A DNA stretch of 64,000 nt. Origin: Parapedobacter koreensis (GTDB lineage Bacteria > Bacteroidota > Bacteroidia > Sphingobacteriales > Sphingobacteriaceae). Made by a program: the position numbers and the translations under genes. The notes below the pieces were generated by a model that worked only from the letters and a program-made list of their open reading frames with translations, searched no databases and was not told the DNA's origin. The stretch spans positions 310,001-374,000 of the forward strand of contig NZ_FNZR01000004.1 of NCBI RefSeq assembly GCF_900109365.1, written 5' to 3'. This document shows positions 39,137 through 46,486 of this stretch, one piece after another; within the stretch, counting starts at the first letter, position 1; the number at the start of each line of letters is the position of its first letter.

Positions 39137-40453
39137 ATGAACAGATTATCCCTTATCCGTGCCTTCGCGTTGGCTTATGGTCTGCTCTTGCTATCCGTCC
39201 AGATCACCACTGCCCAAACCCGATCCAATCAACTTATCCAAGTGGTGGTATCGCCGGAAAAGCCCGATTGGACATATGCAGTGGGAGAGGAAATAAATTT
39301 TTTCGTGACGGTGCTCCGGCATCAGGCTTTGATGGAAAATGCCGAGGTGACCTACACCATCAGTTTGGAAAAAATGGCTCCGTTGCAATCGGGTAAGGTC
39401 CCGCTGAAGATTGGCACCGCCGTGGTGGGCAAGACGTTGAAACTTGATGAACCGGGTTTCTTGCGCTGTGAGGCACGCATCACCGTGGACGGCGTGGAAT
39501 ACCGGGGTATTGGTACGGCGGCTGTAGCGCCGGAAAGCGTACAGCCTACGCAGCAGTTGCCCGATGATTTCTGGGAGTTTTGGAATGGCGCAAAAGCCGA
39601 AGCGGCCAAGGTGCCCTTGGATGCCAAGCTGACGCTGCTTCCTGAGCGGTGCACGGAGAAGGCCGATGTATACCAGGTAAACATGCAAAACTATGAAACG
39701 GGTGCCCGCCTTTACGGCATATTGGCCAAGCCCAAGATAGCTGGAAAGTACCCGGCAGTCCTGCAGGTGCCCGGTGCGGGCATCCGGCCATATGCAGGCA
39801 TTGTGGATTTGGCCGAGAAAGGCATCATTACACTGCAAATCGGCATCCATGGGATTCCGGTCACCTACGAAACAGGCTTATATGACGATCTGCGTGCAGC
39901 TCCTTTGAAAAACTACCAGTTTTTCAATATGGACGATCGGGACCAGTACTACTATAAGCGGGTATACTTGGGCTGTGTACGGGCGATTGATTACCTCTAT
40001 TCGTTACCTGAATTTGATGGCCAGACGCTGGCGGTATGGGGTGGAAGCCAAGGCGGGGCATTGTCCATTGTCACCGCGGCGCTGGACGATCGGGTAGACT
40101 ACCTCGTGTCGTTGTATCCGGCACTGTGTGATTTAACCGGTTATTTACATGGCCGTGCCGGCGGCTGGCCCCACATGTTCAACGAGGCAAATGCGCCGTT
40201 CATGGCCAAAGAGGAAAAAATCAAGGTGTCCGCCTATTACGATGTGGTTAATTTTGCCCGTAACGTAAAGATACCCGGTTTTTATACCTGGGGGTACAAC
40301 GACGAAACCTGCCCGCCTACGTCCTTTTACACGGCTTACAACCAAATAGGTGCACCGAAGGAGTTGTTTCTCGTGCAGGAAACCGGCCATTGGACATTCC
40401 CGGAGCAGCAGGCGAAAATTCAGGAATGGCTGCTGGCGAAGCTGAAGCCATAG
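39137..40453 (+). CDS. Acetyl xylan esterase-like enzyme (CE7, alpha/beta hydrolase)
   Basis: 438-aa exported alpha/beta hydrolase with a Sec signal (LLLSVQITTAQT), an N-terminal beta-sandwich (about 30-135, VVSPEKPDWTYAVGEEI) and a catalytic CE7 domain (AXE1 / cephalosporin-C deacetylase). The nucleophile Ser is in WGGSQGGALS, the acid Asp in WGYNDETCPPTS and the His in ETGHWTFPEQQ. It removes acetyl groups from sugars or oligosaccharides. Last gene of the plus-strand carbohydrate run, convergent with the GT2 gene. Confidence 0.88.
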   Translation: MNRLSLIRAFALAYGLLLLSVQITTAQTRSNQLIQVVVSPEKPDWTYAVGEEINFFVTVLRHQALMENAEVTYTISLEKMAPLQSGKVPLKIGTAVVGKTLKLDEPGFLRCEARITVDGVEYRGIGTAAVAPESVQPTQQLPDDFWEFWNGAKAEAAKVPLDAKLTLLPERCTEKADVYQVNMQNYETGARLYGILAKPKIAGKYPAVLQVPGAGIRPYAGIVDLAEKGIITLQIGIHGIPVTYETGLYDDLRAAPLKNYQFFNMDDRDQYYYKRVYLGCVRAIDYLYSLPEFDGQTLAVWGGSQGGALSIVTAALDDRVDYLVSLYPALCDLTGYLHGRAGGWPHMFNEANAPFMAKEEKIKVSAYYDVVNFARNVKIPGFYTWGYNDETCPPTSFYTAYNQIGAPKELFLVQETGHWTFPEQQAKIQEWLLAKLKP

Positions 40454-40463
40454 CGCATTTTGC

Positions 40464-41261
40464 TTAGTCGTTCATCAGCAACAGCATGGTGTCCTTGAGC
40501 ATCCGGTATTTCAGGAATAACGATCGGGCGACGGGGTTGTTCCGGAGTTTCTGGAATTTGCGCTTGTCCAGACGCACTTGACCGGGTTCATCCTGGGTGT
40601 TTTGATGTTCGAATAGCTCCCCGTGCTGCTCGTAGTAGAGGCCCCGACCCTTATTTCTCAGGAAAGAACGGCACATTTTCATCTCGGTAATGTCGCCGCT
40701 CAACGTTTCGAAATACCTGCCGAATTTTTGCGGGAAGGTAGCCCGTTTTAAATGCGGATGGTCGCTGTAGCAAAAGAATTTACGGTGGTCCGTATACCAC
40801 GGTGCCAAGTGGAACTTCATCTCGGAGAATCCATTCCGGTAAGGCTTGAGGTAAGGGTAATCTGCCCATGGAAACGCGTAAAACCGGACAATATCCCATG
40901 CTTTTTCGTTTTCCATGATTTCAAAGCCATCTTTTATGGCGGTCTTGATTTGGTGCTTGGGGACGAAGTCTTCCTGGATGTACAAGATGTAAGGCGTGGT
41001 TGCCCGATCCTGGCCTACATTGATGCTGTTGCCCAAGCCCTTATTGACGGGGGTCGTCAGCAGCGTAAATTCGGTATGCTTTTTTAGCCCTTCGATATAT
41101 TGCAGATGGTCAAACTCACTGCCGCCGTCAGACACGATGATCTCGTGGAAGGAGATGCCGATTTCCTTTAATTTGAGCAAGAGCCTTTCCAGCGATTTGC
41201 TACGGTTGAAATGAGTGACCAACAAACTTATCTTTTCGAAATGTATATTTTTTTCTGCCAT
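40464..41261 (-). CDS. Glycosyltransferase family 2
   Basis: 265-aa GT-A enzyme. The N-terminal donor-binding fold has ISLLVTHFNRSKSLERLLLKL, the acidic IIVSDGGSEFDHLQ, TPVNKGLGNSINVGQDRATTPYILYIQEDF (DxD-like acidic pair in QED) and a C-terminal acceptor region with basic patches. It lies 12 bases after the ABC exporter gene in the same operon, suggesting that both serve assembly or export of a surface glycan. Donor and acceptor unknown. Confidence 0.85.
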   Translation of the reverse strand: MAEKNIHFEKISLLVTHFNRSKSLERLLLKLKEIGISFHEIIVSDGGSEFDHLQYIEGLKKHTEFTLLTTPVNKGLGNSINVGQDRATTPYILYIQEDFVPKHQIKTAIKDGFEIMENEKAWDIVRFYAFPWADYPYLKPYRNGFSEMKFHLAPWYTDHRKFFCYSDHPHLKRATFPQKFGRYFETLSGDITEMKMCRSFLRNKGRGLYYEQHGELFEHQNTQDEPGQVRLDKRKFQKLRNNPVARSLFLKYRMLKDTMLLLMND

Positions 41262-41273
41262 ATGATGGGATTG

Positions 41274-43073
41274 TTAAAGCTTCTGTAGCTCAATCATGCG
41301 TTTGAATTTTTCGGACGAGCTCTCTAGGTCAGCAAACGAATTGCTGACGTTGATGATCTGCCCTTGGTCCAAAAGCACGATTTTGTCAGCGTTCTTGATC
41401 GTCGCGAGCCTGTGGGCGACGATTAGGATGGTAATGCTCCCTTTCAGTAGATCGATACTTTCCTGGATATTTTTTTCGATTTCGGAGTCCAACGAAGAGG
41501 TGGCCTCATCCAGCACCAATAGATCGATGTCTTTATAGAGCTCCCGGGCGATAGAGATGCGTTGTTTTTGTCCGCCGCTGATGTTTATGCCGTTGTTGCC
41601 CAGCAAGGTTTGCTCCTGTAGAGGCAATCCTGCAATAAACTGGTGGAGCGAGGCTTGCCGAATGACTTCAGCAAATTTCGTCCGGTTTTCTTCCGTGGGG
41701 GCATCCCAGAGCGTGATGTTGTTGAATATCGTATCGTTAAAAATGGCAGGCTCCTGTGCGATATAGCCGATGCGCTTTCGGTAAGACGCTACGTCGATGT
41801 TGTCCATCTTATTGCCGTCAACCGTGATTTGGCCTTCGTCTGGCGATAGTAAGCCCGTAATCAGGTTGATCAGTGTGGTCTTGCCGCTGCCGCTTTCCCC
41901 TACAAAAGCGATGGTCTCATTCCTATTGATGGTCAGGCTTACATCTTTAATGATGGGCTGATTGGAATAGCCAAACTTGATGTGGCTGAGCGACAAGCTA
42001 TGCTTAAAGCTGTCGAATGGCATTCCGTGGCGATTTTCCTTATTTTCATTCAATTCACCTTCAAACGATATGATATTATCGACCGAACCGGAGAGCGAAA
42101 GAAACTGGTTGTATGACGATTGCATTTGCACCAGCGAGGTCAATGCCCGGTAGAAAAACAGCAAGCTCAGGATGATGGTGCCCAGAACACCATCAAAGAG
42201 GTACACATGCAGGTAAATCACGAGGCAAAGCACCAATATCAATACCGGCTCCCGGGCCGCACCGATAAACGCATGTAATTTCCCCATGATGAGGTTGTCG
42301 CGCTCGATGGTTTGGATGGCCTTCTTCAACAAAGCCATCATCCGGTTGTAGGTGCCGGTAGCCTTCAAGTATTTGAAGTTGGCCGAAAACTGGATAATAA
42401 GCCCTTGGTAGGCATGCGATGTCGAAGTAACCTGTTTCGATAGTGACTTTGTTGTTTTGAAAATACGGGTGAACAGGAAATTCGTCAGGATACCTCCGGC
42501 CGTTATCAGCAATGCGAAGCGGAGGTCTACGTAAAAAGCCAGCCCCAGGTATACACAGATGAGGATGATCTGTTGGATAGCCTCGAAATAGGCCGCATAA
42601 GCATCGGAAAGTTTATTGACTTCCCCTGTGGTCGTATTCTGGATTTTCCCAACATCCGAAGAGACGAAATGCTTAAAGGAAAGCTGGCTTAAGTCAGTGG
42701 TAAGCCGTAGCCGTACTTTTCGGATGAATTGCTCTTTGATGACGGTTTTATAGGCCTGATTAATGTAGAGCACAACGCCCTTCATCAGGAAAAACGAAGC
42801 CATTACAACTAAGATGCTTTTTAGGTTTAGTTCGATACCTAAGGAAGTAAGACCCCTCATGAGAAACGAAAAATTTCCGAAATCTGCCGAGTCGAGGGCT
42901 TCCTTGCTGTCAATCAGCTGGAACATGGGCATGAACATGGCCAAACCGAAGCTGTCCAATACACCGACGGTAATGCTTATCAGCATGCTTAAGAAGATCC
43001 GATACCCCAAGTAGGAATAAAAGTATACAAATGGCCGGAATGAATTTTTGAGTATACTTTTAATTTTTCCCAT
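41274..43073 (-). CDS. ABC exporter, fused permease and ATPase (MsbA/lipid-flippase type)
   Basis: 599-aa half-transporter: six transmembrane helices (about 15-320) followed by an ATPase domain. Visible motifs are Walker A GESGSGKTT, Q-loop YIAQEPAIFND, signature ISGGQKQR, Walker B LLVLDEAT with catalytic Glu, D-loop SSLDSE and H-loop VAHRLATI. Family members move lipids, lipid-linked sugars or peptides. The downstream glycosyltransferase suggests a glycolipid substrate. Confidence 0.93.
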   Translation of the reverse strand: MGKIKSILKNSFRPFVYFYSYLGYRIFLSMLISITVGVLDSFGLAMFMPMFQLIDSKEALDSADFGNFSFLMRGLTSLGIELNLKSILVVMASFFLMKGVVLYINQAYKTVIKEQFIRKVRLRLTTDLSQLSFKHFVSSDVGKIQNTTTGEVNKLSDAYAAYFEAIQQIILICVYLGLAFYVDLRFALLITAGGILTNFLFTRIFKTTKSLSKQVTSTSHAYQGLIIQFSANFKYLKATGTYNRMMALLKKAIQTIERDNLIMGKLHAFIGAAREPVLILVLCLVIYLHVYLFDGVLGTIILSLLFFYRALTSLVQMQSSYNQFLSLSGSVDNIISFEGELNENKENRHGMPFDSFKHSLSLSHIKFGYSNQPIIKDVSLTINRNETIAFVGESGSGKTTLINLITGLLSPDEGQITVDGNKMDNIDVASYRKRIGYIAQEPAIFNDTIFNNITLWDAPTEENRTKFAEVIRQASLHQFIAGLPLQEQTLLGNNGINISGGQKQRISIARELYKDIDLLVLDEATSSLDSEIEKNIQESIDLLKGSITILIVAHRLATIKNADKIVLLDQGQIINVSNSFADLESSSEKFKRMIELQKL

Positions 43074-43211
43074 AGATGTTGGACGACATATTCACGTTTC
43101 GATATTAAAGATGAGCGAAGTCGCACAAATTTAAACTATCGGGGGTTGATAGTCTTGTTTTTCCATCTATATTATTTCAGTTTGTCACTTTTAAACGACA
43201 AGGACACCAAA

Positions 43212-43250
43212 AAAATAGCCCAAGTGTCCTTTTTTCACTTGGGCTATTTT
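43212..43250. terminator. Terminator after the M28 peptidase gene
   Basis: AAAATAGCCCAAGTG and CACTTGGGCTATTTT form a perfect 15-bp stem around a 9-base loop, with A/T runs at both ends, so it can work on either strand. Placed 24 bases past the minus-strand peptidase stop. Confidence 0.85.
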
Positions 43251-43273
43251 CCATGAGTTGGGCTAATTTCCCA

Positions 43274-44881
43274 TTAGTAACCTACGCCCGTACGCCTGGG
43301 CTGGCGGATAGTGGGCCATTGTCCGGGCTGCCCATCCAAGCCCAGGGGCAGTACCCGTTTTTCCCTATTCACCAGCCCGGGCTCTTCGCTGGCCTTATAA
43401 GCAAGTGTAGCGATGAGGATGACATTGGATTTCAAATCGTCAAAAATCAACTTGTCATACGTATCCAGGTTGGTATGCCAGGTGATGGTGCTATAGCCCC
43501 AGGATAGGGAGCTCATCATGAAGGCCGGTATGCCCGCCGCCACGAAAGAGGCATGGTCAGATCCGCCGCCGCCGGGAGAACCCGGATAATCGGTCTGGAT
43601 ATCACGCGTAATCTCCCGTGGTGCTGAAGCCATCCATCGGCCCATGAAATCATAAGCATTCAGGAAACCCGATCCATTGAGGTTGGCTACCCGGCCGGTA
43701 CCGTTATCCTGGTTGAATACGGCTTGGGTTTTCTCCACGATGTCGGAATGATCCAGCACGAATGCCCTTGAGCCGTTCAGCCCTTGCTCTTCACTCCCCC
43801 AATGGCCAATCAAAATGGTACGCTTCGGATTGGGGTACACTTTTTTGAGGATACGGGCCACTTCCATCATCGTAATTGTGCCCGTACCGTTGTCGGTAGC
43901 GCCGGATCCACCTTCCCAAGAGTCAAAGTGCGCCGATAGGATGACATACTCATCGGGTTTTTCCGTGCCCTTGATCTCAGCGATGGTGTTGAAGGTGGGC
44001 ACGGTGCCCAAATCCTTGGAATCCGTCTCCACCTTGATGCGCGGTTTGTGGCCGTTTTCCGCGAGGCGGTACAGGATGCCATAGTCTTCCAGCGAAATAT
44101 CCAACGAAGGCACTTTGGTGGTACGTGATCCGAAAATCTTGTTGGAGCCAAATTCGCGTGACCAATAGCTGGACAGGATACCCGCAGCACCAGCATCTTC
44201 GAGGATGCGCGGTAGTGAATTGGCCGAAATGCCTATCGCCTGGATGTTGCGGTTCCAGGCGGCCGTTAGCGAGTCGCGTTCGCCCTTCATCTTTTCGACC
44301 GATTCGGGCTTCCCGAATTGTTCCCAGTTGTAGTCTGGCCGACCTGTGGGCTGTGGCATGGATATCATGACGTATTTGCCTTTTACATTGGGCAACCAAG
44401 CCTTGAAGGCCACGGAATCTTTCACTTCGGGCAATGTGATGACCTCGCCTTCCACCGCCTTGCCACCCGTAGTGGGGCTCCAGGCCAATTGCGTGCCTGC
44501 GAGGGTCTTCACACGGGGATATACCATGTCGATGTGGGAGATGCCGCGTTCCCATCCCCGCCATTCACCAAATTCCTCATAGCGGGCCTCAATGCCCCAC
44601 CCTTTGTACTTGGCAACCGCCCAGTCATGCGCGTTCTTCATTTGGGGAGTGCCAACCAACCGGGGGCCTACTACGTCCAGCAATTCGTGGGCAAGCTGTT
44701 CCAACTCGGAGTTGCCCTTGGCTTCTTTGACGATTTGTTGTACCACCGGTTCGAGTTTCTGCTCCTGCATCATCCACTGGGGCTGTGCAGTCGCAGCCAT
44801 AGCGCCAAGCCCCAACAACAGGGACAGGGCTATCGGCTTGATTGTGGTGTGCGGTTTTTGTAGCTTGTTTATGTGTATCAT
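43274..44881 (-). CDS. Secreted M28-family zinc aminopeptidase
   Basis: 535-aa exported metallopeptidase. The signal peptide is LSLLLGLGAMAATAQ, followed by a PA-type insert (about 140-260, TLAGTQLAWSPTTGGK...). The M28 catalytic domain has the di-zinc ligands in LSAHFDSWEGGSGATDNGTG, the catalytic Glu in WGSEEQGLNGS, a ligand Asp in NQDNGTG and the final His in GGGGSDHASF. It is a carboxypeptidase Q-like or leucyl aminopeptidase-like enzyme that trims peptides in the periplasm. I start at MIHINK (44881); a longer frame to 45061 lacks signal-like character. Confidence 0.9.
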   Translation of the reverse strand: MIHINKLQKPHTTIKPIALSLLLGLGAMAATAQPQWMMQEQKLEPVVQQIVKEAKGNSELEQLAHELLDVVGPRLVGTPQMKNAHDWAVAKYKGWGIEARYEEFGEWRGWERGISHIDMVYPRVKTLAGTQLAWSPTTGGKAVEGEVITLPEVKDSVAFKAWLPNVKGKYVMISMPQPTGRPDYNWEQFGKPESVEKMKGERDSLTAAWNRNIQAIGISANSLPRILEDAGAAGILSSYWSREFGSNKIFGSRTTKVPSLDISLEDYGILYRLAENGHKPRIKVETDSKDLGTVPTFNTIAEIKGTEKPDEYVILSAHFDSWEGGSGATDNGTGTITMMEVARILKKVYPNPKRTILIGHWGSEEQGLNGSRAFVLDHSDIVEKTQAVFNQDNGTGRVANLNGSGFLNAYDFMGRWMASAPREITRDIQTDYPGSPGGGGSDHASFVAAGIPAFMMSSLSWGYSTITWHTNLDTYDKLIFDDLKSNVILIATLAYKASEEPGLVNREKRVLPLGLDGQPGQWPTIRQPRRTGVGY

Positions 44882-45144
44882 ACCATCTTGTTTTGGGGTT
44901 AAATAAAATTGACCATTTATAAAAAAGGGGTATATCCATGCTTGCCCGCGGTAAGGCTGGTAAGCTGTTATTGCCATTACAACAGGCGATTCTAACGAAA
45001 ATAGTTGAAAAAAAGATTGTATGGCAGAAATTTTACGAATATTATCGGCATGTTGGCGCATTTTGCTTTAAATTAAGCCAAAATACTACACTTTTGTACG
45101 AATATATTACAATAAGTGCAATACCCGGGAAGGTATTTTTGCAT
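44882..45144. promoter_or_regulatory. Divergent intergenic region, M28 peptidase / DUF3748 protein
   Basis: 263 bases without a gene. At 45086-45100 lies CTACACTTTTGTACG, identical to the 15-mer upstream of the isomerase operon and at nearly the same distance from its start codon (44 against 49 bases). This suggests a shared promoter or operator element. Confidence 0.4.
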
Positions 45145-46473
45145 ATGGACATGCCGATGAAAATTAATGAGCTTCAGCTTACCAATGCCCGCCAGGGCCA
45201 TACTATCCACAATACCGAGGTGTTTTCCAAAGACGGCCGGTGGATTGTGTATGACACACGCAATGATGATACACAAATCGGTAGTACGGGCACGATAGCC
45301 ATGGTCAATGTACATACCGGGGAAACGCGGACACTGTATCAAACAGTGGGCCAGTCAGCTTACGGGCCGGGAGTGGGCGCAGCAACGTTTTCGCCCGTGG
45401 CCGATCGGGTATTGTTCATCCACGGTATCCGCAATGCTGATGCATCCCGGCCGTATGGTATGACCCGTCGTACCGGTGTGGCTATTGATATTGATCATCC
45501 GGGGCATCCCATTTTCATGGATGCACGGGACATCACGCCCCCATTTACCAAAGGTGCCTTACGGGGTGGCACGCATGCACACTCGTGGAGTAGCGACGGG
45601 CAGTGGATCAGCTTTACCTATAATGATTATGTGATGGAACAACTGGCTCGAACAGATTCCACCGTTGCGGATTTGCGCATGGTCGGCGTGATGGTGCCGG
45701 GCCAGGTAGTGGTCACTGATGGTGGATCAATGGAAAATAATAGCGGCGAATACTTTTCAGTGGCGGTGACCACGGTGACCGAATCCCCTACGCTCGGCAG
45801 TAACGAGGTTGATAAGGCTTTTGACGAATGTTGGATAGGCATCGATGGTTATTTCAGGCCGGACGGCAGTAAGCAGCGGCGAGCTATCGCGTTCCAGGGG
45901 AATGTGCGTGATACCGAGGGTAGGACGGTCACGGAGATTTTTGTGGCGGATCTGCCGGATGATCTGACGAAGGAACAGGATGGGCAACCCTTGGCCGGAA
46001 CAGCCACTACGCGCCCCCATGTGCCTGTTGGCGTGGTTCAACGACGGATTACTCACTCCATGGCAGGCGTGGAAGGGCCGCGGCATTGGCTGCGCACAAT
46101 ACCTGATGGGAGTATGATTCTTTATTTAGCGAAAGATAACCGAGGGATCGTGCAATTGTTTGGCGTGTCGCCCAATGGAGAGGAACCACGGCAAGTTACC
46201 GCCAATCCCTTTCCGGTGCAGGGGCCGTTCAATAGCTCCCCGGATGGGCAGTGGGTGGCTTACCCAGCGGACAATAGCATACTGATTACCGAAATCGCCA
46301 CAGGCAATACCCATCGCATTACACAACGGTTTGAAGAGGTGAATAAACCCGTCGGCGCACCGAATTGGTCGCCAGACGGGAAGACTATCGCTTACAACCG
46401 GTATGTGAGCGAAGAGGATGAGCGATTTTTACAGGTGTTTTTGCTGACTACTAATGCAAAAATAGTTTGGTAA
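45145..46473 (+). CDS. DUF3748 / YidR-like beta-propeller protein
   Basis: 442-aa protein matching the DUF3748 family (E. coli YidR). It starts with INELQLTNARQGHTIHNTEVFSKDGRWIVYDTRNDDTQIG and contains TolB/PD40-like repeats (SSDGQWISF; SPDGQWVAYPADNSILI; WSPDGKTIAYNRY). No signal peptide is evident, so probably cytoplasmic. The function of the family is not known. The frame is open to 44938, but residues before MDMPMK look non-coding. Convergent with the TonB-linked barrel gene. Confidence 0.75.
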   Translation: MDMPMKINELQLTNARQGHTIHNTEVFSKDGRWIVYDTRNDDTQIGSTGTIAMVNVHTGETRTLYQTVGQSAYGPGVGAATFSPVADRVLFIHGIRNADASRPYGMTRRTGVAIDIDHPGHPIFMDARDITPPFTKGALRGGTHAHSWSSDGQWISFTYNDYVMEQLARTDSTVADLRMVGVMVPGQVVVTDGGSMENNSGEYFSVAVTTVTESPTLGSNEVDKAFDECWIGIDGYFRPDGSKQRRAIAFQGNVRDTEGRTVTEIFVADLPDDLTKEQDGQPLAGTATTRPHVPVGVVQRRITHSMAGVEGPRHWLRTIPDGSMILYLAKDNRGIVQLFGVSPNGEEPRQVTANPFPVQGPFNSSPDGQWVAYPADNSILITEIATGNTHRITQRFEEVNKPVGAPNWSPDGKTIAYNRYVSEEDERFLQVFLLTTNAKIVW

Positions 46474-46486
46474 CTCGATGGCAATA

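Noticed and set aside
44938-45144. N-terminal extension of the DUF3748 protein
   Set aside because: The added residues look like translated promoter sequence (A/T-rich, containing the repeated 15-mer), and the family starts at the downstream Met.
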